Shown: positions 48,718-57,656 of the stretch, one piece after another
Layout of the letters: each line of letters starts with the position of its first letter
Numbering within the stretch: position 1 is the first letter of the stretch
Source: Chryseobacterium cucumeris
Lineage (GTDB): Bacteria > Bacteroidota > Bacteroidia > Flavobacteriales > Weeksellaceae
DNA length: 64,000 nt
Assembly (NCBI RefSeq): GCF_001593385.1
Contig: NZ_LUVZ01000001.1
Coordinates: forward strand, 682,001 to 746,000
Direction: 5' to 3'
The notes under the pieces: generated by a model
What the model saw: the letters and a program-made list of their open reading frames with translations, nothing else
Database searches by the model: none
Told to the model about the DNA's origin: nothing
Made by a program: the position numbers and the translations under genes

Positions 48718-50879
48718 TAATTCAGTTTTACAGTTCCACTTACAATATTTGTTTCACTTCCGCCGCCAACATTAATTTTTCCTCCACTGCTAAGATTGGC
48801 TTCAGTATCACCTCTCATGGAAAGCGTATTAGTTCCGATATCAAGGGTATCAGATTTGATTCCAACACCGGAAGTAGGTTCACCATTTTCAGGTCCTACA
48901 CCAACTCCGATACTCGTTGTTCCACCAACTCCAATATTGACTCCCTGTACAAATATTTCTTTTCCTTTAATCTGAATATTGCCATCTTTATCCATATAGA
49001 TTGAGCTGCTTCCGCAATTCAGCGTAATGGAAATTTTGCTGTCTATGCTTATATTTCCTGCTCCGTCCAGAAAAACAGAATTTTGATCTTTATCTTTTAC
49101 GGTAATCCCACCAGCATCATCCAGGCTCATTGTATGCCCGCTTTTACTGCTTAAGCTTTTAATATTATTTCCGGCACCACCGCCGCCGCCAACGCCTCCA
49201 TGGAACATTCCTCCCATCACGAACGGACGGTCAGGATGCTGGTGCGCGAAATTAACCACTACCTGGTCACCTTCTTCCGGAATCGCCATGAAACCACGAT
49301 TTTTACTCACTTTTTCGCTTCCTCCACCATCTGGAGTCATTACCCTGATATATTCTGTTGTGGTAGAACCATTTTGCCAGTCGAACTGTACTTTAACTCT
49401 ACCCTGATTCAAAGGATCTACATTGGAAATTACTTTGGCAAATTGTGCATCTGCTTTTGGGGTATGAAACTCCGGACGTGGAATAAATCCCGTATCAGAA
49501 GCTATTGCTTCAAAAGTTCCGGTATAATATCCTCTGGCATCTACCTCATGGTACATATCAGTAATCATCAGTTTGGTAAAATAGGTCGTTTCACTGCTTT
49601 CAGCTTTTCTCATTTCTATATCCGCGATACAGCCGGGATAAAGAAATGGCACTGTGGTAATTCCTGAAATAACAAAGACTTCAACAGCCTTACTACCAGC
49701 AGTCCCTTTCTGGGAAGTTTCCACATCCATGAAAGACACCGCTTTTATGGGAGCCACTCTTAATGAAGGAGTCGTAAAAGTTTTTTCTGAAATTTCATAC
49801 GCTCTTTTGGCAATATCTGAAGTATGATTAATTTTTGAACTTCCTGCTGTTAATTTTTCATTTTTACTACTGTTATAGCCATAAAATGAAGGATTCACAT
49901 GCTGAGCTTTCATTTTTATCTTGATATCACTCACACTGCTTCCATACGTAAGCTTCACAGGTTTTTCCTGAGGCGGAAGTTTTCCGAAATGCAATACTTC
50001 ACCATCGTAATAGAACTGTTCACCGTAGGCTTCTGCAATTCTGGCCAGATAGTTATAATGGGTCTCCTCATATTGTGAGCTATAAGAAACATTTCCATGG
50101 GCAGCATCCACCCTGAAATCAAAACTGCTTTGCCCGAGCCCTTCTTTGATTACCTGATCTGCAATACTGTTCAGACTAATTTCCTGTGCTCCGCCAAAAC
50201 TTTGAATATGAGGAGCTGCATCCAAAAGAACCGTAGGGCTTGATCCTGTAAGAACAATATTTCCCAGGCTTCCTTTTTCCTGGCTGAAACCTACTTCTGT
50301 GATCACTCCTACAAAGTTTCTTTCGGGGCCGTCTTCAACATCTTTATATCTGAAAATTACGGTAATTCTTTTTCCAAGAAAGTTTTGAGCTTCTTCAAGA
50401 TTGTGGTTTTCTAAACTCCCTAACGTATCGTGGGCCAGCATCAGATCGAATTCATGATGTTTTACAGCACTTTGTTTTAACTGAAAATGCTTGAAATGTT
50501 TTATCACTTTTCCGTCAATTACAATTTCAAGTTTTACTACACGATTGATCCCAGCAACTTGATTTCTGGGTATTGTACTGGCATTATAAATCCCTGAAGT
50601 AGGCTGTTTAGCCCATACTTTATCTTCTATCAGTGTGGGAGGGTTCGGTTGTTTAACCTGATTCATAAACATTTGAGAACCGTTTTGAACCACACCTGTA
50701 TACGCCTGAACCTGAGCCATTTTTTCTGTAGCTTTCTTAATAGTTCCGCTCGATTTTTCCTGTATTTCCTGAGCAGCTTTGTTGACTGCCTGATCTGTCA
50801 ATGTCTCTTTAATATTCTTTACAGCTGAAATTTTATCTTTGGAAACAGGCATTTTGGGTGAATGATCGTCCTGAAACAT
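48717..50879 (-). CDS. vgrG: Type VI secretion system spike protein VgrG
   Basis: A 720-residue trimeric spike protein. The first about 110 residues are an extra polar helical extension (KDKISAVKNIKETLTDQAVNKAAQEIQ). Residues about 113-475 are the gp27-like hub (RVVKLEIVIDGKVIKHF, EETHYNYLARIAEAYGEQFYYDGE). Residues about 476-590 are the gp5 OB-fold (DPLNQGRVKVQFDW, PEEGDQVVVNFAHQHPDRPFVMGGMFHGG). The rest is a Gly-rich beta-helix needle (AGGITVKDKDQNSVFLDGAGNISIDSK). This matches Bacteroidota T6SS (subtype iii) VgrG. No other T6SS genes are in the window, so this is a cargo cassette. The 1-base overlap with the adaptor indicates tight coupling. Confidence 0.95.
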   Translation of the reverse strand: MFQDDHSPKMPVSKDKISAVKNIKETLTDQAVNKAAQEIQEKSSGTIKKATEKMAQVQAYTGVVQNGSQMFMNQVKQPNPPTLIEDKVWAKQPTSGIYNASTIPRNQVAGINRVVKLEIVIDGKVIKHFKHFQLKQSAVKHHEFDLMLAHDTLGSLENHNLEEAQNFLGKRITVIFRYKDVEDGPERNFVGVITEVGFSQEKGSLGNIVLTGSSPTVLLDAAPHIQSFGGAQEISLNSIADQVIKEGLGQSSFDFRVDAAHGNVSYSSQYEETHYNYLARIAEAYGEQFYYDGEVLHFGKLPPQEKPVKLTYGSSVSDIKIKMKAQHVNPSFYGYNSSKNEKLTAGSSKINHTSDIAKRAYEISEKTFTTPSLRVAPIKAVSFMDVETSQKGTAGSKAVEVFVISGITTVPFLYPGCIADIEMRKAESSETTYFTKLMITDMYHEVDARGYYTGTFEAIASDTGFIPRPEFHTPKADAQFAKVISNVDPLNQGRVKVQFDWQNGSTTTEYIRVMTPDGGGSEKVSKNRGFMAIPEEGDQVVVNFAHQHPDRPFVMGGMFHGGVGGGGGAGNNIKSLSSKSGHTMSLDDAGGITVKDKDQNSVFLDGAGNISIDSKISITLNCGSSSIYMDKDGNIQIKGKEIFVQGVNIGVGGTTSIGVGVGPENGEPTSGVGIKSDTLDIGTNTLSMRGDTEANLSSGGKINVGGGSETNIVSGTVKLN

Positions 50880-51424
50880 AATTGTAATATTTTGATTGAT
50901 TGGGTGTCAGTTTTTTTAAGCCTGAAATTGATCTGAACAACAAAGTTCAGATACATTTTTCGTTATCCGTACTCCATGGTAATGGTGAAATCCAGATATT
51001 GAGATCAGAACAGGGTCTTAAAAAGGAAAATTATAAGTGTAAGTTTGCTTTATAACCCTGTTGAATTTCAAGATTTCTCTTGATGTTATTCTTATAATAT
51101 GTGGGTTTTAATCATTATTAATTTTTTTGTAATTGGATTGGTGGTATTACAAAGATAAAACGGTAATCGCTATTCAGAAAATTTTCATCATGTAATCTGA
51201 AATTTTGTCGTAGTTCTACGACTTTTTATAAATAATTCTAAAGTAAATGATTAAAAAAAAGGAATAAACACCTATATATCAAATAAATATTTAACAATTT
51301 TTAATAAACGAAAACAAACAATTTTTCACTTAAGATAGAAATAAATCAAAATATAAGATCTTTTAACAAAAAAACCAGCGGTACATTGGCAGCTGGTTTT
51401 TGTTGTTAATAGTGTGACGATCCC
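50880..51424. other. 545-base region upstream of vgrG
   Basis: No gene seen. It contains an inverted repeat AACAGGGT..ACCCTGTT (51009-51062), a perfect dyad GTCGTAG-TT-CTACGAC followed by TTTTTATAA on the plus strand (51207-51229), and a terminator for the DinB gene (51369-51403). The vgrG operon promoter must lie here, but I see no convincing boxes. Confidence 0.5.
51369..51403 (-). terminator. Terminator after the DinB gene
   Basis: AAAACCAGC, 12-base loop, GCTGGTTTT, with T-rich flanks on both strands, 20-50 bases past the DinB stop. Confidence 0.7.
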
Positions 51425-51928
51425 TTATAATTTCACACTGATCTCCTGCACTTCCTCTGCAGAAAGCCCATAAATTTGAGGTGTTTTTACATCCAGAAGG
51501 TTCAGGTAGATGTATAGTTCTGCCCTGTGGTGGATTTCATGTTCTATCATGGCGCGAAGCCATTTCCATACGGAAATTTCACTATTGGCAGGAGTAAGAC
51601 ATTTCCTGGTAAGATCTTCGTCTGATAATCCTTCAATGATTTCAAGAGTCTGCCTGTGCATTTCATTGAAAAACTGAACTGTATTTTCATGGCCGTCAGC
51701 AAGGTCTTTACCACATCCAGGATAAGCACTTCTCCTTCCTGCAATGGTCTCTCCATACATATACCGTTCAATGGCAGCAATGTGCCTTATCTGATCACCA
51801 ATAGTAAATTTCCCTGGTTTGTAGGAAAAATCAATATGCTCAGGAGGAACAACTTCAATAATACGGTTTGTTCTTTCTCTTATTTTCCTGTAATACTCAA
51901 GGAATGACTGCACAGTTTTTATTTCCAT
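51425..51928 (-). CDS. DinB/YfiT-like metalloenzyme-fold protein
   Basis: A 167-residue four-helix-bundle protein of the DinB superfamily. The three metal-binding histidines are visible as IRHIAAIERYMYG (first His) and the pair in MIEHEIHHRAELYIYL. Such proteins may transfer thiols or act in stress responses; no reaction can be assigned. It is monocistronic; a terminator follows. Confidence 0.85.
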   Translation of the reverse strand: MEIKTVQSFLEYYRKIRERTNRIIEVVPPEHIDFSYKPGKFTIGDQIRHIAAIERYMYGETIAGRRSAYPGCGKDLADGHENTVQFFNEMHRQTLEIIEGLSDEDLTRKCLTPANSEISVWKWLRAMIEHEIHHRAELYIYLNLLDVKTPQIYGLSAEEVQEISVKL

Positions 51929-52084
51929 ATCTTTTGCTTTTTCCGTACAGTGAATATAAGAAATCTAATGATATTGAGGTTAAGGTTTTGTTTAAATCAT
52001 TCATAAGATTAAAAAAATCCCCAATAAGTGAGTCCAAAATTTGGAAGCTCAATAAATAACCAATATTTTAGTTAAAAAATAACC

Positions 52085-53221
52085 ATGATGAAAAGAGGAA
52101 TTTGCCTGTGTATTATTCTATTAAGCTTTAAAAATCTTACTGCCCAGTCTGCAAAAATTGATACTGAAAAACTTCTTGAGTATTATGAAACACAACGTTA
52201 TGCTGATGCAGCTACTTATCTTCAGAGCATATATCCCGGAGATACACAGGATATAAAAGCCCTTTCACAAATTGCTTACTGTAATATGATGGCTGGAAAA
52301 CTGCCTGATGCAGAGAAAAGTTATCTGAAAATCAACACTATTCAACCCAACAACCTGCCTACTCTATTCAGTTTAGCAAGTATTAACTCCAGACGTGGAA
52401 ATGTTTCTAATGCCAAAACCTTTCTTCAACAGATCATTCAGCTTGACAGTCTTAATTTCAGTGCTTATAAACAACTTGCTGCTTATGCAGAAACACCGGA
52501 ATCCAGACTTAATTATCTTAAAAAAGCCAATACACTGAATGCTACCGATCCTGATGTGGCTTATGATCTTTCGATAACTTATAACGGTCTCAAACAATAT
52601 CAACCCGCTTATGATGTATTGAAAACAGCGATCGCGGCTGATACTGAAAACTTTACTTTACAACAAGCTCTATTGCCGGTTGCCAATCAGCTCACCAAAT
52701 ATCCGGAAGTGATTGAAACTGGTGAAAAACTTCTGAAAAACCATGCTGATGTCAATGTAATGAACGATGTGGGGCAGGCTTATTTTTATGTAAAGGATTA
52801 TCAAAAATGCATTATGCTTTACAAAATGCTGGAAGACATGGGAGTACAAAATGAAGGCACATTATATTTTATGGCACTGAGCTATCGTGAACTGAAAGAT
52901 TATAACAATGCTGCCCTCTATGCTCAAAAGACTATTGATGAAGCTATTTCAGACCACACCAACCTTTATTATGCTGCACTGGCAGGCATTTATGAAGCTC
53001 AAAATCAGTATAACGAGGCGGTGACCGCTTACAAAAGAGGATTGACTTTTGGGACCAGCAATATTATTTATTACCGTTTGGGACTTCTTTATGATCTCAA
53101 TCTGAAGCAGCCTAAGAATGCAGTAACCTACTATCAGCTGTATCTTAAAAACAATCCTGATCAGAACAAAGAAAAAGAACAGATTGCTTATGCAAAAGGA
53201 AGAATTCCTGTTTTAAAATAA
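52085..53221 (+). CDS. Secreted TPR-repeat protein
   Basis: A 378-residue protein with a signal peptide (ICLCIILLSFKNLTAQS) and about nine tetratricopeptide repeats (AYCNMMAGKLPDAEKSYLKINTIQPNN, LFSLASINSRRGNVSNAKTFL, LYYAALAGIYEAQNQYNEAVTAYKRGL). It is probably periplasmic, scaffolding protein complexes; a specific partner is unknown. The start is ATGATG at 52085, where the signal peptide begins. Confidence 0.85.
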   Translation: MMKRGICLCIILLSFKNLTAQSAKIDTEKLLEYYETQRYADAATYLQSIYPGDTQDIKALSQIAYCNMMAGKLPDAEKSYLKINTIQPNNLPTLFSLASINSRRGNVSNAKTFLQQIIQLDSLNFSAYKQLAAYAETPESRLNYLKKANTLNATDPDVAYDLSITYNGLKQYQPAYDVLKTAIAADTENFTLQQALLPVANQLTKYPEVIETGEKLLKNHADVNVMNDVGQAYFYVKDYQKCIMLYKMLEDMGVQNEGTLYFMALSYRELKDYNNAALYAQKTIDEAISDHTNLYYAALAGIYEAQNQYNEAVTAYKRGLTFGTSNIIYYRLGLLYDLNLKQPKNAVTYYQLYLKNNPDQNKEKEQIAYAKGRIPVLK

Positions 53222-53314
53222 GTTCAAAAAGAGATAAAAGCATTTTGTGATTATAGTCACAAGGGAATGGTCAGTGAACCTTTAATTTTGTATTCACCAA
53301 TAAAAACAATCTTT

Positions 53315-53653
53315 ATGAGTAATACCATTCAAAACGTTGCAGAACAGTTTATCCACTATTTAAATGAAGAAAATTTTGACAAGGCGGAAAGCTGTCTCGA
53401 TCCTGATTTTAAATTTATAGGGGTAATGGGAAAGAGAGAAGGCGCATCTGTGTACATCAAGGATATGAAGCAGATGAAGTTTAAGTATGAAATTCTTAAG
53501 ACTTTTACTTCCGGTGAAGATGTTTGTTTCTGGTACAATATTGATATGGGAGAAAAAACAATAGAATCTTCGGGATGGTATCACATAAAGGATGGAAAGA
53601 TCCGTACTTTAAAGGTTCTGTTTGATCCGAGACCTTTATTAAAAGAGTCTTAA
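53315..53653 (+). CDS. Nuclear transport factor 2-like / SnoaL-like domain protein
   Basis: A 112-residue single-domain protein of the NTF2-like fold (VAEQFIHYLNEENFDKAESCLDPDFKFIGVMGKREGASVYIKDMK, SSGWYHIKDGKIRTLKV). The start at ATG 53315 fits the conserved helix; the longer frame to 53267 adds 16 unlikely residues. The ligand or activity is unknown. Its stop overlaps the stop of the convergent DUF6624 gene by 3 bases. Confidence 0.8.
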   Translation: MSNTIQNVAEQFIHYLNEENFDKAESCLDPDFKFIGVMGKREGASVYIKDMKQMKFKYEILKTFTSGEDVCFWYNIDMGEKTIESSGWYHIKDGKIRTLKVLFDPRPLLKES

Positions 53654-54213
53654 ATCCATCCTGCTTTTTTCCTCCAGATGGTATATTCAGCGTCTTTGCT
53701 ATCAATTTCCGGAATGTCTTCAGCATCCGGAATTTTATTGATATCTGATTCGGAAAGAGCCCGCAGATTTACCTTTTCGCGTTCTGTATTTAGGTTTTCT
53801 TTATTTTCTACGGGATAAATTACTCCTTCAGGGGTCAACTGTGTCCCATACTTTTGAGGTTTACTCTGAAAAACCTGAATCCGGTCGTATAAATAGGCTT
53901 TATGCAAAGGGTTAATATCATTGGAATGTTCTTCCATCATAGCATAACATGTTTTCATAAATTCAGGTTCCCCGATGGCATGCTGGATAATCAGCCAGCT
54001 TGCATCATTAGCTTTCCCGCCGACTTTTGAGATAGTGGGATAACCTATTTCTGCTATAATTTCCCGCAGCCGTTTGGCATTGGCTCTATGAATATTTTCC
54101 ATTTCAGGATGATAACCTCCGGATAATTCTCCAGCCAGCAATAGTTTTTCTCTGACGGACAGATCCTGGTCAGCCATTTCGATCAGTTCTTTTTCAAAAG
54201 GAAGATGGTTCAT
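53650..54213 (-). CDS. DUF6624 domain-containing protein
   Basis: A 187-residue cytosolic protein from ATG 54213 (MNHLPFEKELIEMADQDL). It is helix-rich with the family phrases HRANAKRLREIIAEIGYPTISKVGGKANDASWLIIQHAIGEPEFMK and LYDRIQVFQSKPQKYGTQL, which match DUF6624, a family of unknown function found near kinases and toxin-like genes. It follows the AAA ATPase gene after 43 bases that contain TGATAATTGATAA repeats, probably on the same transcript. Confidence 0.8.
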   Translation of the reverse strand: MNHLPFEKELIEMADQDLSVREKLLLAGELSGGYHPEMENIHRANAKRLREIIAEIGYPTISKVGGKANDASWLIIQHAIGEPEFMKTCYAMMEEHSNDINPLHKAYLYDRIQVFQSKPQKYGTQLTPEGVIYPVENKENLNTEREKVNLRALSESDINKIPDAEDIPEIDSKDAEYTIWRKKAGWI

Positions 54214-54246
54214 AATTGATAATTGATGAGTGATAATTGATAAATG
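54212..54246. repeat. Short imperfect tandem repeats TGATAATTGATAA
   Basis: ATAATTGATAATTGATGAGTG, then ATAATTGATAAATGATAAA: four imperfect copies of TGATAA/AATTGATAA in the spacer between the ATPase and DUF6624 genes, touching the DUF6624 start codon. A possible protein-binding site or a slipped-strand repeat. Confidence 0.4.
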
Positions 54247-54256
54247 ATAAAATTCT

Positions 54257-54808
54257 TTATATGAGCCTGTCAAGGATAAAACGGGCTCTGTTTTTTACTG
54301 AAATTTTCGGGACTTCTATAATATTGTAACCATATTCCTGATAAATTTCGTTCATACATCCAAAGGTAAGCATAGATTTCTCGAAGGTTTGTTTTCTTTC
54401 AGGGTCATTTTCGTAAATATCTTTCCATGGCGGCAGAATGAAAACATTGTTATGATAAATCATTTCTCTTGTTTTAACCTCCATAGATTCCGGAACAGGA
54501 ATATTTTCAAGTTTCATATAACCAAGTGTATCCAGTATTCCACGGTCAAAGAAAACAGGTTCTGCAGAAGTTGTCTGACTTATTCTCAGGTAGGTTTTTA
54601 CAGATTCTTCGAACATCATCTCTGCAAAAAGTTCTTTGTTAAGCCATGGAAGCCCTTCACCACCGGAATCCATCTGTTCTTTAATGATTCTTCTTCCTTC
54701 TTCAGGTACAGTTATCAGTTCATGGCGGCTTAATTCATCCAGCAACGTTGTTTTTCCTGCTCCCGGGCCTCCTGTAATGATATATAATGTTGATATATTC
54801 TGTTTCAT
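54257..54808 (-). CDS. AAA-type ATP-binding protein (AAA_28)
   Basis: A 183-residue P-loop NTPase: Walker A GGPGAGKTTLLDEL (about residues 13-26), Walker B-like VFFDRGILDTLGY, and an Arg-rich segment near EEGRRIIKEQMD. This domain layout is typical of small kinases/NadR-like phosphotransferases of the AAA_28 family. The substrate is unknown. Its stop lies 43 bases ahead of the DUF6624 start, so the two genes are probably co-transcribed. Confidence 0.85.
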   Translation of the reverse strand: MKQNISTLYIITGGPGAGKTTLLDELSRHELITVPEEGRRIIKEQMDSGGEGLPWLNKELFAEMMFEESVKTYLRISQTTSAEPVFFDRGILDTLGYMKLENIPVPESMEVKTREMIYHNNVFILPPWKDIYENDPERKQTFEKSMLTFGCMNEIYQEYGYNIIEVPKISVKNRARFILDRLI

Positions 54809-54869
54809 GGATTTGAATTATAATATAAATAAAGCTCCATAGCACAACAGAAATTTGATACTGTGGAGT

Positions 54870-55865
54870 TTATCTATTATTTTTAATGATACTTTTATAA
54901 GTGTTTATACGATCTTCTTCCCGGTACATATTACACAGGATCAGAAGATCATCTGTATGGTACTTTTGGGAAATCTCATCTAATCTCTGATCTACAGATT
55001 GCGGGGTTTCTATAATAATTCTGTTTAATGTAGTAAAGAATTCTTCTTCCTCCTTTGTTCCCAAAATTTTCTGTTCTACTGCTTCCGGAGAAAAAACCGC
55101 ATTGGGACTTGCCAATTGTCTGGATTGCAAAAACTGATAGGCCATTCCATAAGCATTGCGTCTGGCATCTTCAATTTTGTCCGCTACTGATACTGCCACA
55201 GCAACCTGTAATGAAGGCCGGGGAAAATATTGTGTGCTATCAAATTCTTTGAGGTAAGTATCTGTATTTTCCTTTCCATTTTCACTATTCATAAAAGCGG
55301 CGAACGAATATCCGACTCCGTGTCTGGCTGCTTCTCTGGCAGAAGTCATTCCTGAGCCCAGCCACATAATTTCCGGAATATGCTGTACATGAGTCGGCTG
55401 TGCTATAAGTCCATCATATATCCCTTCTTTATCTTTTATGAATTGAATAATCTCTTCCAGTTTGGTTTCCATATTGGATAAAATAACTGGTTTATGATTG
55501 TTCAGTGCCATGACAGCATCTTTTAATCCTCCGGGAGCTTTTCCCAGACCGAGAATAAAACGCTCAGGATATAAGGTTGACAACATTTTGGTCCATTCTG
55601 CAATCTTATAGGCAGAATAGTTTCTCATCATGATTCCGGCAGTTCCTATTTTGATCCGGTTTGTTTTACTGAGAACAATAGCAGCTAAAAGTTCAGGGCT
55701 GGAACTGGCATACGCTTCTACACCATGATGTTCGGAATACATGATACTGTGATACCCTGTTTCTTCAGCCATTACAGCAAGATTAAGACTGTTTTTCAAT
55801 GCAGATGCCGCACTGCCGCCCATGGTGGCGGGTGACTGATCTAATATCCCTAATTTCAGCTTCAT
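54870..55865 (-). CDS. LLM-class flavin-dependent oxidoreductase
   Basis: A 331-residue TIM-barrel FMN enzyme of the luciferase-like superfamily (group 1, MsnO8-like). Signature segments: LKLGILDQSPATMGGSAASAL, YHSIMYSEHHGVEAYASSSPELLAA, IKIGTAGIMMRNYSAYKIAEWTKML and the FMN-phosphate region MWLGSGMTSAREAARHGVGYSFA. The substrate is unknown. It has no operon partner; 65 bases upstream is the end of the HxlR gene on the same strand, so they may form an operon. Confidence 0.9.
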   Translation of the reverse strand: MKLKLGILDQSPATMGGSAASALKNSLNLAVMAEETGYHSIMYSEHHGVEAYASSSPELLAAIVLSKTNRIKIGTAGIMMRNYSAYKIAEWTKMLSTLYPERFILGLGKAPGGLKDAVMALNNHKPVILSNMETKLEEIIQFIKDKEGIYDGLIAQPTHVQHIPEIMWLGSGMTSAREAARHGVGYSFAAFMNSENGKENTDTYLKEFDSTQYFPRPSLQVAVAVSVADKIEDARRNAYGMAYQFLQSRQLASPNAVFSPEAVEQKILGTKEEEEFFTTLNRIIIETPQSVDQRLDEISQKYHTDDLLILCNMYREEDRINTYKSIIKNNR

Positions 55866-55930
55866 GCTATAGAATCAATTTTATGGTGAAGGTATGAAAA
55901 AAGCGTTATGTAATGGGAAATATAACCTTA

Positions 55931-56287
55931 TTATTCTTTGGGAGGGAAAACAATTCCTTCACCTTTCATGAAGTCATAGCCCAATGTCATAATGATTTCA
56001 ATAACCGGGATCGATTTCTTTCCTTTTTCTGTAAGACTATACTCCACTTTCGGTGGAACTACAGGGAAAACTTCTCTGTGAATCATCTCTTTGGCTTCCA
56101 GTTCACGCAACTGGCTCGTCAACATCTTATCTGTAATATGAGGAATATCCTTTTTAAGCTCACTAAAGCGAAGAGGTTTCTCCTGTAACCTCCACAAAAT
56201 AGGCATTTTCCAGGTTCCTCCAATATGACTTAACGCAAATTCAATAGGAGTATAATACAGTCTTTTATCATGGAAAAATTCAGGCAT
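55931..56287 (-). CDS. HxlR family transcriptional regulator
   Basis: A 118-residue winged-helix regulator with the HxlR signature YTPIEFALSHIGGTWKMPILWRLQEKPLRFSELKKDIPHITDKMLTSQLRELEAKEMIHREVFPVVPPKVEYSLTEKGK (read in parts). Such proteins sense aldehydes, quinones or oxidants. It is divergent from an MFS gene (102 bases between starts), with two direct repeats between them that look like its operators. The LLM oxidoreductase gene follows on the same strand. Confidence 0.92.
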   Translation of the reverse strand: MPEFFHDKRLYYTPIEFALSHIGGTWKMPILWRLQEKPLRFSELKKDIPHITDKMLTSQLRELEAKEMIHREVFPVVPPKVEYSLTEKGKKSIPVIEIIMTLGYDFMKGEGIVFPPKE

Positions 56288-56315
56288 AACAACGTTTTTT
56301 AGATTAGTACTTTCA

Positions 56316-56348
56316 AAAAGGTAAGTATAGAACTAAAAGGTAAGTATA
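56316..56348. promoter_or_regulatory. Direct-repeat operator candidate, HxlR / MFS
   Basis: AAAAGGTAAGTATA occurs at 56316-56329 and again, identical over all 14 bases, at 56335-56348, a spacing of 19 bases between starts, in the 102-base divergent gap. An upstream AGTACTTTC adds a possible third half-site. It fits a HxlR dimer pair binding on one DNA face. Confidence 0.55.
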
Positions 56349-56389
56349 TAGTTTTCTGATAGTCTATTCTGCAAATTTGCAAAAAAAAA

Positions 56390-57529
56390 ATGAATATGAA
56401 CAGAAATCTTTATGTACTGGCACTAGGTGTTTTCGGAATTACAACCACAGAATTCGGAGTGATTGGCGTATTGCCGGAAATTGCTTCTACATTCCGGATC
56501 TCCATTGAAAAAGCAGGATGGTTACTCAGTATATTTGCAATGATTGTGGCTGTCTTTGGCCCTTTCATGCTTCTCTTATTATCTTCATTCAAAAGAAAAA
56601 ATCTATTGGTATTTTCCTTGCTTATTTTTGTTGCCACGAATATTCTGTCAGCCTATATCTCAAATTTCCATTTGCTTCTTATTATCAGAATGCTTCCTGC
56701 GTTTTTCCATCCGGTATACTGGTCTATTGCCTTATCTGTTGCCGGTCAAACCTCAGATCCTAAAGAAAAGTCAAAGGCTGTGAGCATTATTTTTTCAGGG
56801 CTTACATTGGCAACTGTTTTAGGAGTTCCGTTGGCAACTTTTATGTCTGACCTGCTTTCCTGGCAATCCTCTTTTTTACTTACCGCTTTTATTAACGGAG
56901 TCGCTCTGTTAGCTGTATGGATCTATTTACCATCGATTCAAAATACAGGAATATCATCAAATAAATTCTCCATGGAAATATTTCGGAATAAACATTTGTG
57001 GATCGGAATTTTCCTTGCATTTTTTATCATTACAGCCATGTATTCAACTTATGGTTATATGGCCGAATTTTTAAGGAGTGTTACCCGAATGAACGGCCTA
57101 CAAATCAGCATCATGCTCCTCCTGTTTGGAACAGTAGGAATTGCAGGAAATAAAATTGCGGGACGATATATGAGCCAATTTCCGTTTCAAACGACTCTGG
57201 TGTTTTTAATCTTATTATCAGGCATTCATCTCCTGATTGGATATTATGGAAGTTATTTTAAACCCATGATCTGGATAATAGGATGCTGGGGATTAGTTCA
57301 TTCCGGAGGATTTCTAATCAGTAATGTGAATGTGACCTCATCTGTTTCCGATTCTTCAGAGTTCATCAACAGTATTTTTACTTCCTGTGGAAACTTTGCC
57401 GTTACAGCCGGAACTCTGCTTGGAGGGAGCTGGATTGCCCATTATGGTATTGAAAATATAATATGGTCGAGCATTATAGGCTTTATCCTTGCACTTATTA
57501 TGCTAACCATTAATGGCAAAAAACAGTAA
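56390..57529 (+). CDS. MFS transporter (AraJ-like efflux family)
   Basis: A 379-residue transporter with about 12 hydrophobic helices; opening LYVLALGVFGITTTEFGVIGVLPEIA is typical of the sugar efflux/drug resistance branch. Motif positions (FMLLLLSSFKRKNLLVFSLLI) fit MFS loop 2-3. It is divergent from the HxlR gene and probably regulated by it, so export of a redox-active or toxic compound is likely. Its A9 run just before the ATG is the usual Bacteroidota start context. Confidence 0.9.
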   Translation: MNMNRNLYVLALGVFGITTTEFGVIGVLPEIASTFRISIEKAGWLLSIFAMIVAVFGPFMLLLLSSFKRKNLLVFSLLIFVATNILSAYISNFHLLLIIRMLPAFFHPVYWSIALSVAGQTSDPKEKSKAVSIIFSGLTLATVLGVPLATFMSDLLSWQSSFLLTAFINGVALLAVWIYLPSIQNTGISSNKFSMEIFRNKHLWIGIFLAFFIITAMYSTYGYMAEFLRSVTRMNGLQISIMLLLFGTVGIAGNKIAGRYMSQFPFQTTLVFLILLSGIHLLIGYYGSYFKPMIWIIGCWGLVHSGGFLISNVNVTSSVSDSSEFINSIFTSCGNFAVTAGTLLGGSWIAHYGIENIIWSSIIGFILALIMLTINGKKQ

Positions 57530-57590
57530 AACACCTATAGCACAGACTGTTAAATAATAATAAATTTTCGATTTTATTTTAAATGTAAAA

Positions 57591-57630
57591 TAAAGAATCT
57601 CCCCTTACTTGTGCAAGAGGAGATTCTTTA
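57591..57630. terminator. Terminator between MFS and putP
   Basis: AAAGAATCTCC and GGAGATTCTTT pair around an inner stem CTTACTTGTGCAAG, with T-rich flanks; both convergent genes can use it. Confidence 0.75.
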
Positions 57631-57656
57631 TAACTGTAATATTTTAGTGCCGGATG

